From Occallatibacter sp. (GTDB taxonomy: Bacteria > Acidobacteriota > Terriglobia > Terriglobales > Acidobacteriaceae), in NCBI GenBank assembly GCA_031296305.1, contig JARLFZ010000014.1, positions 1 through 55,867 on the forward strand: a stretch of 55,867 nt of DNA, in the 5' to 3' direction. Both the position numbers and the translations under genes were made by a program. The first letter of the stretch is position 1; each line of letters begins with the position of its first letter. Shown here in pieces: positions 8,656 to 16,508 of the stretch. The notes below the pieces were generated by a model. It did no database searches. It was not told where the DNA came from and saw only the letters and a list, made by a program, of their open reading frames with translations.

Positions 8656-8683
8656 AGGGAGTAGGGAATAGGGAGTAGGGAGT
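8656..8683 (+). repeat. AGGGAGT heptamer tandem repeat
   Basis: Four copies of a seven-base unit stand head to tail: AGGGAGT, AGGGAAT, AGGGAGT, AGGGAGT. The tract lies between the PilP-like gene and the pseudopilin gene. It belongs to the family of heptamer tracts seen in other intergenic gaps of this window. Confidence 0.8.
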
Positions 8684-8732
8684 AGAAGACAGAATGAAGG
8701 GAGGGGGACTCGGCGGAGCGATGAGGGGATCA

Positions 8733-9617
8733 ATGCCAATCCGGCGACGGGCGAAGCCTTCCGAGGAAGGCTACGTGATGCTCATCGCCATCTTTCTCAT
8801 GGCGCTTCTGGTCATCTCGCTGGGCATCGCCGCGCCCCAGGTTGCCAAATCGATCCAGCGCGACAAGGATCTTGAAACTTATCATCGTGGCCTGCAATAC
8901 CGCCGCGCCATTCAGCTCTATTACAAGAAATTCAATGCCTATCCGCCCAACGTCGACGCGCTCGTCAAAACCAACGACATTCGCTTCCTGCGCAAGAAAT
9001 ACGTCGATCCCATTACCGGAAAGGCCGATTGGAAGCCGGTTCTCTACGGCCAGAACAAAGTGCCCATGGCGATGGGCTTCTTCGGCCAGCCGCTGGCGGG
9101 CGGAGCCACTTCAATTGCCGGGATTGGTCCCAGCGGCGGCGGCGCCATCATGCCTCAAGGAATCGGTAGCATCTTCGGCGGCAGCACTCCCAGCAGCACC
9201 TCGGGCTCGGGCTCAACCGGCACTTCGGGTGCATCCAGTGGAAGCGGGAGCACGAATTCAACCATTGGCTCAACCGCGAACTCAACGTCGAGCACTTCGT
9301 CGGGAACGAACTCCAGCGGAAGCTCAAGCTCCTCAAGCGGCTCCGATCAATCCGGGCAAAGCGGCGGGCAAACCTTTGGCGGCGCAGGCATCGTCGGCTT
9401 CTCGCCCGCCAGCCCCAGGAAATCGATCCTGATTTACAAGAAAAAGGACCACTACAACGAGTGGGAGTTCACCTACGACCCGATCTCCGATCAGAAAACC
9501 ATCACCGGCGGCAATGCCGGCAACGGCGCGGGCATCGGCCAGCCCGCTAACGGCACAACTCCTAGCTCAACCACCCCCACCCCCACCACTCCCAGCACCA
9601 GCACAGGCACTCAGTAG
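8733..9617 (+). CDS. Type II/IV pseudopilin-like protein with Gly/Ser-rich middle
   Basis: From ATG 8733 the protein is 294 aa; GAGGGG six bases upstream makes this start better than ATG 8694 or 8721 in the same frame. A basic 13-residue leader ends in EEG, followed by the hydrophobic helix YVMLIAIFLMALLVISLGIA, the layout of a type III (prepilin) signal cut after Gly. Position +5 is Ile rather than the usual Glu, as in tip-type minor pseudopilins. The region after the helix (YRRAIQLYYKKFNAYPPNVD and LRKKYVDPITGK) resembles GspG-like pseudopilins. Residues about 135-215 are almost entirely Gly, Ser and Thr, and the C-terminus is Thr/Pro-rich. It ends the pilus operon; no secretin follows. Confidence 0.8.
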   Translation: MPIRRRAKPSEEGYVMLIAIFLMALLVISLGIAAPQVAKSIQRDKDLETYHRGLQYRRAIQLYYKKFNAYPPNVDALVKTNDIRFLRKKYVDPITGKADWKPVLYGQNKVPMAMGFFGQPLAGGATSIAGIGPSGGGAIMPQGIGSIFGGSTPSSTSGSGSTGTSGASSGSGSTNSTIGSTANSTSSTSSGTNSSGSSSSSSGSDQSGQSGGQTFGGAGIVGFSPASPRKSILIYKKKDHYNEWEFTYDPISDQKTITGGNAGNGAGIGQPANGTTPSSTTPTPTTPSTSTGTQ

Positions 9618-9673
9618 CAGTAGGCAGTGTTGGTGAATCGAAAAACCTTTACTTGCGGGACGATAGGCGCAGA

Positions 9674-9745
9674 ACAGGGGTTAAACCCACAGCTTTTTGC
9701 GCATTTTGGCGCGGCTGAACAGCTGAAGCCGCGCCCTGATACAAA
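9674..9745. repeat. Dispersed palindromic repeat, variant copy
   Basis: An inexact short dyad, GGGGTTAAACCC, is followed about 20 bases later by the 28-bp dyad GGCGCGGCT...AGCCGCGCC and then CCTGATACAAA. The same composite with other stem sequences and the same CCTGATACAAA tail occurs at 12827-12895, and related versions at 18650-18780 and inside hypF. Confidence 0.75.
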
Positions 9746-9808
9746 ACCGAATTTGTGCAACCAGTCCTAAGGGGCAAGCAGCTGTGCTACAACCTGCGAT
9801 GGCGGCCT

Positions 9809-9845
9809 CCCACCCTTACGACAGAAAAACGTCGCAAGGATGGGG
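9809..9845. repeat. Imperfect inverted repeat (CCCACCCTTACGAC type)
   Basis: CCCACCCTTACGAC and GTCGCAAGGATGGGG are imperfect complements (12 of 14 positions) around an A-rich loop. The stem sequence differs from the other palindromes in this window. I remember similar elements in acidobacterial intergenic regions, but that is not checked here. Confidence 0.55.
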
Positions 9846-9890
9846 CACCAAGCTCTGGGGTTCGGCGATCATTGAACCTACCTCAGCACA

Positions 9891-9936
9891 AAAGGCCCGC
9901 CCTGCCGGGCGAGCCTTTGCTTTCTTCCTTTTTTTT
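9891..9936. terminator. Bidirectional rho-independent terminator between pilus operon and erpA
   Basis: AAAGGCCCGCCC-TGCC-GGGCGAGCCTTT forms a 12-bp stem with one mismatch and a four-base loop (9891-9918). It is followed on the plus strand by a T-rich run (TTTCTTCCTTTTTTTT, 9921-9936), and on the minus strand the stem itself runs out in T's. It lies between two convergent genes and can serve both. Confidence 0.75.
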
Positions 9937-9986
9937 CCGGTTCCAGCCCGAACCGCCAACTAACTGCGACGAGCTAGAAGCTGCCT

Positions 9987-10364
9987 TTACACCTGGAACG
10001 AGGAACCGCACCCGCAGGTCGACTTGACCTGGGGATTGTCGAACTTGAAGCCTGCGGCCTCGAGGGTCTCCATATAATCCACGGTGCAGCCATTCAGGTA
10101 CATGAGCGAGGTGGCGTCAACAAATACCTTCAAGTCCTCGAAATTGAATACTTTATCCATCATTCCGGGCTGGTTCTCAAAGGCCATGGAATATTGGAAG
10201 CCGGAGCAGCCTCCGCCCACTACGCCAATGCGCAGGCCGGCGGGAAGCGGATCCTGGGTGGCCATAATCTCGCGCACCTTGGCAATGGCCGTGGAAGTGA
10301 GCACGAGCGGCGGTTTCTTCTGGGTTTCCTGCGTCGGTTCAACGGTGGTGGTGGCTGTGGCCAT
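9987..10364 (-). CDS. erpA: A-type iron-sulfur cluster carrier ErpA/IscA family
   Basis: The 125-aa protein is a HesB/IscA-type scaffold that receives and hands over Fe-S clusters. The three conserved cysteines are present: GGGCSGFQYSM near residue 53 and CGCGSSF at the C-terminus. A variable N-terminal extension of about 20 residues (Thr/Pro/Glu-rich) precedes the domain that starts at LVLTSTAIAKVREIM. The YSMAFE variant and the length fit ErpA better than IscA. In this window it would serve the iron-sulfur rich enzymes Hox, PFOR and RimO, but no isc or suf genes adjoin it. Confidence 0.92.
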   Translation of the reverse strand: MATATTTVEPTQETQKKPPLVLTSTAIAKVREIMATQDPLPAGLRIGVVGGGCSGFQYSMAFENQPGMMDKVFNFEDLKVFVDATSLMYLNGCTVDYMETLEAAGFKFDNPQVKSTCGCGSSFQV

Positions 10365-10525
10365 AATTCCTCCCTTGGGTGGTTCTGTTCCCTTCTTTCA
10401 CTTTACCTATCGGCGAACTCCGGCACAAGTCCGGTTCGCGGCACATCGTAATAGATGCAACTGGTCAGGGACGGTCGCAATTCCTCAATCCCAGCGGAAA
10501 TCTCGGGAGAAATCGCGCAAAATGG

Positions 10526-10555
10526 TTCACAAATTCACCTGTTTGGGACTATGAT
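10526..10555 (+). promoter_or_regulatory. Sigma-70 type promoter of the first small membrane protein
   Basis: TTCACA (10526-10531) and TATGAT (10550-10555) are separated by 18 bases; five of six bases match consensus in each box. It lies about 90 bp upstream of the ATG at 10645. No Crp/Fnr-type dyad is present at the matching position. Confidence 0.5.
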
Positions 10556-10644
10556 GAACAACCGTAGTGGCCCCTCTGGCTGCGAGACCGCGATTCCCCA
10601 CGACCCCGCTGGTATCTGGGACCTAATTCGTTGGGAGGTGCAGT

Positions 10645-10929
10645 ATGTCGGTTTCCGCGATCGTGGTATGGAGCGTTTGGGTTGCCTTCGCAATCTTCCT
10701 GGCTGTTTTGTATATCTATCGTTCCAGCCTCACCCGCGATGAGGAGGACCAGATCTTCCTCGACGAATCATTCGATAACGAGAAGGCACACCAAGCGGTG
10801 ATTGCGGCAAGGGTCGCAAAAGTGGAGCCCCTGGTTCGCATGGCTCGCTGGCTGGTGGTGGCCATGACCGTCGTGGTGATTGGCTATTACGTTCGCGACG
10901 TGATGCTGCAACTGCACATCATGCAGTAA
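10645..10929 (+). CDS. Small membrane protein, paralogue A of a convergent pair
   Basis: The 94-aa protein has two membrane helices (residues 5-25, VVWSVWVAFAIFLAVLYIY, and about 69-85, LVVAMTVVVIGYYV) around a charged loop with the pattern TRDEEDQIFLDESF, then EKAHQAVIAARVAKVEPL. GGGAGG lies seven bases before ATG 10645. The gene at 11080-11349 on the opposite strand encodes a protein of the same design with many identical loop residues, so the two are paralogues facing each other 150 bp apart. I recognise no named family. The loop conservation suggests it binds a partner or ligand on one side of the membrane. Confidence 0.8.
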   Translation: MSVSAIVVWSVWVAFAIFLAVLYIYRSSLTRDEEDQIFLDESFDNEKAHQAVIAARVAKVEPLVRMARWLVVAMTVVVIGYYVRDVMLQLHIMQ

Positions 10930-11079
10930 GGCGGGCCTTACTCGACGGAGGCTGACTGGCCACGTCCAGGGCCGAATGGCCACGCCCAGGGGGGCCGCAT
11001 GATCGTTTCGTGCGGCGGTGGCGGGCGGCTTTGCAGCCGCCTGCGACTCCACCGGGGACTGAACGATTCCCTGTCTTCT

Positions 11080-11349
11080 CTATTTGCCGAACTGCCGGAC
11101 CGCATCAAGAATGTAATAAGCCAGAATCAGAAGCGTCATCAGGCCCGCAGCCGCCATCACCCCATGCTTGAGCGGCTGAATTTTGCCGATCCGCGCTGCA
11201 ATGGCTTCCTGTTCAGTCTTCTCGTGACTGGACGAGTCGGCGAGAAAAATCTGCGACTCCTCATTCCTTCCCAGTCTTGCCGCATAGAGGCTCACGCCTA
11301 TCGTCAACAGCAGGGACACACCCCAAACCACCCACATTACTGGAACCAT
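11080..11349 (-). CDS. Small membrane protein, paralogue B, behind a Crp/Fnr-type site
   Basis: The 89-aa protein repeats the design of the product of 10645-10929: helix (VVWGVSLLLTIGVSLYAA), loop GRNEESQIFLADSS then EKTEQEAIAARIGKIQPL, helix (AAGLMTLLILAYYILDAV). The shared loop pattern is L-R-EE-QIFL-S-EK-Q-IAAR-K-PL. ATG 11349 has GAGG about six bases upstream. About 100 bp upstream of the ATG, on the same strand, is a TATGAT -10 box, and 33 bp further up is a GTGA-N6-TCAC dyad, the same arrangement as upstream of the hydrogenase operon. This suggests expression under control of a Crp/Fnr-family regulator. The function is unknown. Confidence 0.8.
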   Translation of the reverse strand: MVPVMWVVWGVSLLLTIGVSLYAARLGRNEESQIFLADSSSHEKTEQEAIAARIGKIQPLKHGVMAAAGLMTLLILAYYILDAVRQFGK

Positions 11350-11446
11350 TCCGATCCTCTTCTCCGCACAGCAGAATTGTGCGGCCCCATGACTGGTAAG
11401 CTCGCAGCAGAAAATGCTGTTGCGAGCGTCAGAGCCTCACGGGTTC

Positions 11447-11489
11447 ATCATAGTTTTGCGGAGAGGGCAATATAGGTGACAGGAGTCAC
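11447..11489 (-). promoter_or_regulatory. Crp/Fnr-type dyad with -10 box upstream of small membrane protein B
   Basis: GTGACAGGAGTCAC (11476-11489) is a GTGA-N6-TCAC dyad. Reading minus, TATGAT occupies 11452-11447. The distance from dyad centre to -10 centre is 33 bp, which puts the dyad near -41.5, the class II activator position. An identical spacing is found at 48631-48673 upstream of hoxE. Confidence 0.55.
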
Positions 11490-11556
11490 GCCTGAGTTGG
11501 GAAATGCCCGAAACGAGCCACATTGCGAAATGGATTCCGAAATGGATGCGTGAAAT

Positions 11557-12792
11557 CTACTCAACTTCCTGCTTGGCGCGGTACCCGTCGCGGGTAATGA
11601 TGTCGTACTTGAGCGGCTTCTTCTTCTCGTCCTGCATGCGCAGCGGCTGGCCCTCGTCATCCACCAACTCCACGCGGATCTTGCGGAATGTTCCGTCCAG
11701 CCTGGCGTTCGTGGGATGGTAGATGAGTTCGTATTTGGCGCGGATGGTCTCGTTGATGGCCTTCACATCGTCGGGCATCTCGCCGACAAACCGCGGCGCA
11801 AAGTGCATGCCGCCGGTCCAATCGGAGAAGCTCTTCATTTCGTTGTCGGCCTGCAGGAAGGACATGTCGCGCATAGCGCCTCCCATGCCGCCCATGCCCT
11901 GGGTCATGGCCTCAAAGAACCCGTCGGTGGAGATGGTGTCGATGGTGATGTCGCGCGCGGCCTTCACGCGCTTCTCAATCTTGTCGAAGGTGAGCTTGGA
12001 AAAGGTATCGATGCCGGTGGCGATGAGCACGATGTACTTCTGCCCTTCGATCCGCTCCAGCCGGTCGATTGATTCGTTCAGGGCGTCGAAAACGTTGGAC
12101 TCGGAAAATGCCGCGGGCATGTAGACTTCGTTCTCCAGCATGACCATGCCCTGCTGGAGTTGCTGCTTGTCCTGCGTGAAATCGAGGATGATATGGGTAT
12201 TCAGGTCGAAGGTCATCATGGCGATGTAGTCCTGGGGCCGCAACTGCTCGGCAAATGCCAGGGCCGCGTTCAACGCCTGGATTCTGAATCCCATTCCGCG
12301 CGCCGAATACTCCATCAGGATGAGGCACGTGATGGGCGCTTCAGTGCGCTTGAAGCCTTCGACTTTTTGCTGCACGCCATCCTCAAACACGCGGAAATTC
12401 GATGGCTTCAAACCCGGCACGAACTGATGCGTTTTCTCCAGCATCACGCCTACGTCGATCGTCACTTCCGGCACGTTCACGTGCAGGGTCACGTTGCCCA
12501 TGCCCTCGGGGTTCTTGAATTGGGGCGCGGCCGGCGCAGGCGGCGGAGGCGCTTCGTCGGGATTCTCCTTCTTTTTGGGCACGGCAATCACGCCGGTGTC
12601 GCCGCTGGGACCGCCGGCGGCAGGCGCGGCCTGGTCGGGCTGCTGGGGTTGTGCCGCGGGCTGCTGCCCTCCCGATGCGGCCTGCCCCACCGCCCAGATC
12701 CGCGGCGCGCCGGCGAGAGCCACAATTACCAGCAGCAGCAGGTCGAGCGTGAGACGTTGCGAAACTGAGAAATTAAGGCGCGGCATGGTCAT
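11557..12792 (-). CDS. Secreted von Willebrand factor A domain protein (acidobacterial type)
   Basis: From ATG 12792 (AGGGG upstream) the protein is 411 aa with a signal peptide (LTLDLLLLVIVALAGAPRIWA). A Pro/Gln/Ala-rich linker precedes a strand pattern VTLHVNVPEVTIDVGVMLEK, then FRVFEDGVQQKVEGFKRTEA, which is the start of the VWFA-related domain abundant in Acidobacteria. The VWA domain follows: CLILMEYSARGMGF in the MIDAS position (D-x-S-x-S is replaced by EYSARG, so metal binding is doubtful), YIAMMTFDLNTHII and KYIVLIATGIDTFSK. The C-terminus has a beta-rich tail (YELIYHPTNARLDGTFRKIR). The frame continues upstream through a palindromic repeat and was not used. Likely an envelope adhesion or complex-assembly protein. 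Confidence 0.85.
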   Translation of the reverse strand: MTMPRLNFSVSQRLTLDLLLLVIVALAGAPRIWAVGQAASGGQQPAAQPQQPDQAAPAAGGPSGDTGVIAVPKKKENPDEAPPPPAPAAPQFKNPEGMGNVTLHVNVPEVTIDVGVMLEKTHQFVPGLKPSNFRVFEDGVQQKVEGFKRTEAPITCLILMEYSARGMGFRIQALNAALAFAEQLRPQDYIAMMTFDLNTHIILDFTQDKQQLQQGMVMLENEVYMPAAFSESNVFDALNESIDRLERIEGQKYIVLIATGIDTFSKLTFDKIEKRVKAARDITIDTISTDGFFEAMTQGMGGMGGAMRDMSFLQADNEMKSFSDWTGGMHFAPRFVGEMPDDVKAINETIRAKYELIYHPTNARLDGTFRKIRVELVDDEGQPLRMQDEKKKPLKYDIITRDGYRAKQEVE

Positions 12793-12826
12793 GACATCCC
12801 CTTGTGAACAAAGCATACGCGATTGG

Positions 12827-12895
12827 CACGGGGCTAAAGCCCCAATCTGGTTATGCGCAGCTTGCGGCGCGAGTAAACTCGCGCCCTGATACAAA
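12827..12895. repeat. Dispersed palindromic repeat in a divergent intergenic region
   Basis: GGGGCTAAAGCCCC is followed by GCGGCGCGAGTAAACTCGCGCC and CCTGATACAAA. Each part is a hairpin with the AAA/TAA loop shared by the family. It lies between the divergent VWA and S55 genes, 31 bp upstream of the VWA start. Confidence 0.8.
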
Positions 12896-12995
12896 CTTTC
12901 CTGCCGATCGAGCTTTTCCGCAGCCTGTCCAGACCAGGCTGTGATGGAAGTCGGCAAACCGGCACCGGTCAGCGGGCCGCTGTACTCTTATAGAC

Positions 12996-14960
12996 GTGGA
13001 AACTCGTCCAAACGCAAACAAACGGGGGCTCTGTGCCCCTGCCTATTTCAGCATCGCCTATTTCCTCTTTCCGGCGCTGGCGGTAACTGCTCCGGCCCTG
13101 CTCGCCGCGCAGGCGGCCGGGCAAAAGCCCGCCGCGGCCTCAGCGCAGCAACCTGCTGCTCAGCCGCCCGGCGCACCGCGGAACCCGGCGTTCTTCCCGC
13201 TGAACCAGATCCGCCCCGGCATGACCGGCACCGCCTGGACCATCTTTCAGGGAAGCACTCCCGAACCCATGCAGGTTGAAATCCTGGGCGTGCTTCGCGG
13301 CGCGCGCGGCCCCGGCCAGGACCTCATCCTGGCCAAGCTCCACGGCGCCAAACCCGAGTTCACCGGCGTGGTCGACGGCATGAGCGGCAGCCCGGTCTAC
13401 ATCGACGGCAAGCTGGTGGGTGCGCTCTCCTATCGTATCGGGCAATTTACCAAGGAACCCATCGCAGGCATTACCCCCATCGCTCAGATGATCGAGGTGC
13501 GCGACCTGTCCGCCGCCGAGCTTGCGGTTGGCCCGCCCGCCTCCGCGGATGCACGCAGCGAAGACACGGAGAGGGTGGGAGACAACGCATCGCCATCCCC
13601 GCTCTCCGACGGCAAAATGATCTTCCGGCCCATGGAAACCCCGCTCGTCCTCAGCGGATTCCGCCCGGAAGCGATTCGCTTCTGGCAGCAGCAAACCGCC
13701 GGAACCGCGCTCGAAACTGTCGCAGCCGGCGGGGCTTCAGGCAGCTCAGGAAGTTCCTCCGCGCCCGGCAAATCCCCTGAAGCCCCGGTGCCGCCCTCAC
13801 TCCAGCCGGGTTCCTCCGTCAGCATGCTGCTGGTCCGCGGCGACGTTGAAGTTGCCGCCACCTGCACGATCACCTATATCGACCCCCGGCAATTGCTCGC
13901 CTGCGGTCATCCAGTCCTCGGCGCCGGCCCGGTTTCCCTGCCGATGACCACTACCGATGTCATTACCACGGTGGCATCGCCTCTCGATGCCTTCAAGATC
14001 ATCAATACCGGCGTCACGATCGGCGCCTTCACCCAGGATCGCGAATCGGCCATTCACGGCGTCTTCGGCGCGCGAGCGCAGATGATCCCGATGCACATAT
14101 CAATGGACGTCCCCACTGGCGACGCCCCCACCGGCCAGCGCAGGCTCAACGTGGAGATTCTCGATCTTCCTTCCCTCACGCCGATCGCCATGCAGGTAGT
14201 TCTGCTGAATGCCCTCACTCAAACCAACGAGGGCAGCGAAGCTCTCAGCTATCACCTGACGGGCAGCATCGAGCTTTCGGGATATCCCTCCATGCCGCTC
14301 GACCTCTGGGCCCCGGCGGCATCTGGACTGCCCGCTTCCATGCAAACCGTGATTCTGGCCGGCCAGCAGTTCACGCGCCTGTACTCGAATGGAGCACGCC
14401 AGGGCGTGATTCGCCAGATCGATCTCCACATTCAGGCGGTTCCACGGCCCATGCAGGTCACGCTCGAACGGGCACACTTCGTCTCCGGCAATATCGCCCA
14501 CGCCGGCGACACCGTGGAGGTCGAAGCCACTCTCCGTCCCTGGCAGGAGCCCGAGCGCAATGTCCGCATCGCTTTCCGGCTCCCGGCGCGCCTCGCGGCT
14601 GGCAATCTGCGCCTGCTGATCTCGGACGGCGCCACATTGGACCGTACCCTGCTGCAGCCCCGGCCTAATGCCCCTCCGGCCGATCTTGCGACGGTGCTGG
14701 CCGAGGCCCGCGATCAGCATCCAGCCGACCGCATCTACGTCAGTGTGCTTGCTCCGGAGGCCCAGGGCCAGCTCGGGGGAAATACCCTTACCAGCCTCCC
14801 GCTTTCTATGGCCAATGCTCTTGAGCCGCTGCGCAATACGCAGAACGCCAGCCTCAATGGCGAATCGGCGGAACTAGCCGCCGAGGCCCCCGCGGGCGGA
14901 GTGCTCACCGGCTTCCAGGTTCTGAATATCCACATCGAGCCGGGCGGAGGGTTAAACTAG
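12996..14960 (+). CDS. Secreted SpoIVB-type (S55) peptidase domain protein
   Basis: The 654-aa protein starts with GTG 12996; no earlier or later start gives a signal peptide as good as FSIAYFLFPALAVTAPALLA. No ribosome-binding site is clear. Residues about 65-180 carry the S55 signature: RPGMTGTAWTIFQG, a PDZ-like beginning, then VVDGMSGSPVYIDGKLVGAL with the catalytic-type serine and, near residue 305, LLACGHPVLGAG with the histidine. In Bacillus this peptidase family signals during sporulation; nothing here suggests sporulation. The remaining 300 residues are beta-rich and may form immunoglobulin-like or barrel domains (TLERAHFVSGNIAHAGDTVE). Likely a periplasmic or outer-membrane protease or a non-catalytic relative. 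Confidence 0.85.
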   Translation: METRPNANKRGLCAPAYFSIAYFLFPALAVTAPALLAAQAAGQKPAAASAQQPAAQPPGAPRNPAFFPLNQIRPGMTGTAWTIFQGSTPEPMQVEILGVLRGARGPGQDLILAKLHGAKPEFTGVVDGMSGSPVYIDGKLVGALSYRIGQFTKEPIAGITPIAQMIEVRDLSAAELAVGPPASADARSEDTERVGDNASPSPLSDGKMIFRPMETPLVLSGFRPEAIRFWQQQTAGTALETVAAGGASGSSGSSSAPGKSPEAPVPPSLQPGSSVSMLLVRGDVEVAATCTITYIDPRQLLACGHPVLGAGPVSLPMTTTDVITTVASPLDAFKIINTGVTIGAFTQDRESAIHGVFGARAQMIPMHISMDVPTGDAPTGQRRLNVEILDLPSLTPIAMQVVLLNALTQTNEGSEALSYHLTGSIELSGYPSMPLDLWAPAASGLPASMQTVILAGQQFTRLYSNGARQGVIRQIDLHIQAVPRPMQVTLERAHFVSGNIAHAGDTVEVEATLRPWQEPERNVRIAFRLPARLAAGNLRLLISDGATLDRTLLQPRPNAPPADLATVLAEARDQHPADRIYVSVLAPEAQGQLGGNTLTSLPLSMANALEPLRNTQNASLNGESAELAAEAPAGGVLTGFQVLNIHIEPGGGLN

Positions 14961-15054
14961 GAGCAGTTCGAATTCAATTTTCCTCCAGATCGGAACGGTG
15001 CTTTGGGGACCCTCCCGGACCGATGGCCAATCAGTGAGGCTTTCGGAGCACAAT

Positions 15055-16062
15055 ATGGCTCAGATTCAAGGACTTGCAGCCCATGCAGCGGGAGCCGAAC
15101 TCCTGTCTTTCCGTTATGATCCGGGCAAGCTCGCTGCGCACGAGGTCGAAATTGCCATTACGCACTGCGGCATCTGCCACAGCGATCTGCATCTCATCGC
15201 CAACGATTGGGGCATCAGCCAGTACCCCTTCATTCCCGGTCATGAAATTATCGGTAAAGTCTCCGCCGTCGGTTCCGAGGTTAAGTCCCTCGAGGTTGGC
15301 CAACGCGTTGGCCTGGGTTGGCAGTCCAACTCCTGCGGCCACTGCGAGTGGTGCCTGACGGGGCGGGAAAACCTCTGCCCTGAATCCGAAGGCACCTGTG
15401 TACACCGCAACGGCGGTTACGCCGACCGCGTGCGCGCCAACGCACGTTTCGTTGTTCCCATCCCCGACGCCCTGGACAGCGAACACGCCGCACCGCTGCT
15501 GTGCGCGGGAATCACGGTCTACAATCCGCTGCGCATTAACGGGATCAACCCCTCGTCCCGGGTCGGCGTGGTCGGCATCGGCGGTCTGGGCCATCTGGCC
15601 ATCCAATTCGCCCGCGTCTTCGGCGCTGAAGTCACTGCCTTCTCCACTTCTCCGGCCAAGGAAGAGGAGGCTCGCGCTCTGGGCGCACATCACTTCATCA
15701 ACAGCCTCGAATCCAAGGCCATGAAAGAGACGGTGGGCGCCCTGGACTTCGTTCTCACCACCGTCAACGCCGATCAGGACTGGGGCGCGTATCTCCAGGC
15801 TCTGCGGCCCAACGGAACCCTGTGGTTTGTCGGCGTTCCGCCCAAGCCCGTCTCGGTGCAAGCCTTCCCGCTCATCTCCGGCCTGCGCACCATCGGCGGC
15901 AGCCCGGTCGGCAGTCCTTCACGCCTGCGCGAGATGCTCGACGTCGCCGCCCGCCACGGCGTTAAAGCCACTACCGAGCTCTTCCCCATGGCCAAGGCTA
16001 ACGAGGCCATCGAAAAGGTGAAGAAGAGCAAAGTGCGCTATCGGGCGGTGCTGGCGAATTAG
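15055..16062 (+). CDS. Zinc-dependent NAD(P)-alcohol dehydrogenase (CAD/YahK-like)
   Basis: A 335-aa medium-chain dehydrogenase that oxidises alcohols or reduces aldehydes. Catalytic zinc ligands are seen in HCGICHSD and GHEIIGKV, and the structural zinc site in CGHCEWCLTGRENLC. The Rossmann fold GVVGIGGLGHLAIQFA binds the cofactor. The pattern NGGYADRVRANARFVVPIPD is typical of the cinnamyl alcohol dehydrogenase / YahK branch, which prefers NADPH and acts on aldehydes of varied size. ATG 15055 was chosen because GGAGC lies upstream and the preceding 19 codons look non-coding. It has no operon partner: a repeat-containing gap of 186 bp follows. Confidence 0.93.
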   Translation: MAQIQGLAAHAAGAELLSFRYDPGKLAAHEVEIAITHCGICHSDLHLIANDWGISQYPFIPGHEIIGKVSAVGSEVKSLEVGQRVGLGWQSNSCGHCEWCLTGRENLCPESEGTCVHRNGGYADRVRANARFVVPIPDALDSEHAAPLLCAGITVYNPLRINGINPSSRVGVVGIGGLGHLAIQFARVFGAEVTAFSTSPAKEEEARALGAHHFINSLESKAMKETVGALDFVLTTVNADQDWGAYLQALRPNGTLWFVGVPPKPVSVQAFPLISGLRTIGGSPVGSPSRLREMLDVAARHGVKATTELFPMAKANEAIEKVKKSKVRYRAVLAN

Positions 16063-16109
16063 CTCACATACAAGCCTGCGATTCTGATCAATCAACTGTT
16101 GGATGTCAT

Positions 16110-16160
16110 TCTGAGCGAGTCCCGGCGCGCCGGGACGAGTCGAAGAACCTGCGGTTGCTT
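16110..16160. repeat. Dispersed GTCATTCTGAGCGAG-type inverted element
   Basis: GTCATTCTGAGCGAGTCCCGGCGCGCCGGGACGAGTCGAAGAACCTGCGGT, split here into its left part (GTCATTCTGAGCGAG), a perfect hairpin (TCCCGGCGCGCCGGGA) and a right part (GAGTCGAAGAACCTGCGG). A truncated relative (GAGCGAGCTTAGCGAGGGG followed by AAGGATCTGCGGTT) occurs at 28983-29017 after the ABC permease gene. Confidence 0.65.
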
Positions 16161-16248
16161 TTCTCCGACGGATGACTGACTCGCAGGCTCGCTCCCTCGC
16201 TCCCTGTCTTTCTCGATTTCCACACCCAGTTTCGCTAAGATATTTGCG

Positions 16249-16470
16249 ATGCCTTTTCCGATCCGTACCTGCGTCGTCTGTCATGAGGAGTTTGAGCTTC
16301 ATCCCGACAAGCCCGGCTTTGCCAACCGCTGCCCCTCGTGCAGCGAGCCGGAATCGACCGAACCAGCAGCGGCAAACGCGCCCGACGTCTTTGACCCCAA
16401 AGCGGAGCGCGAAGTGAACGCCGCACGCCGCCGCGCCATTCGCGACCTGCTCTACCGCAAAGACAGCTAG
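16249..16470 (+). CDS. Small zinc-ribbon protein of unknown function
   Basis: A 73-aa protein with two CxxC pairs, TCVVCHEEF and RCPSCSEP, 18 residues apart, that form one zinc ribbon in the first half. The second half is a charged helix (KAEREVNAARRRAIRDLLYRK). It lies 38 bp before rimO in the same direction and may be cotranscribed. Similar short zinc-ribbon proteins act in nucleic-acid binding, but nothing here shows its target. Confidence 0.75.
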   Translation: MPFPIRTCVVCHEEFELHPDKPGFANRCPSCSEPESTEPAAANAPDVFDPKAEREVNAARRRAIRDLLYRKDS

Positions 16471-16508
16471 CCACGGACCACTATTCGCGAGCCACGTACA
16501 ATAGAACT

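Larger units (their letters stand above)
9618..9986. other. 369-bp intergenic region with two palindromic repeats and a terminator
   Basis: This gap separates the pilus operon from the convergent erpA gene. It holds a GGGGTTAAACCC / GGCGCGGCT...AGCCGCGCC palindromic element (9674-9745), a second dyad CCCACCCTTACGAC...GTCGCAAGGATGGGG (9809-9845) and a bidirectional terminator hairpin (9891-9918). I see no convincing gene in it on either strand. Confidence 0.7.

Noticed and set aside
10930..11079. Rho-independent terminator between the two small membrane genes
   Set aside because: GGCGGC-TTTGCA-GCCGCC forms a hairpin but no T-run follows on either strand; it could still help but is not a clear terminator.
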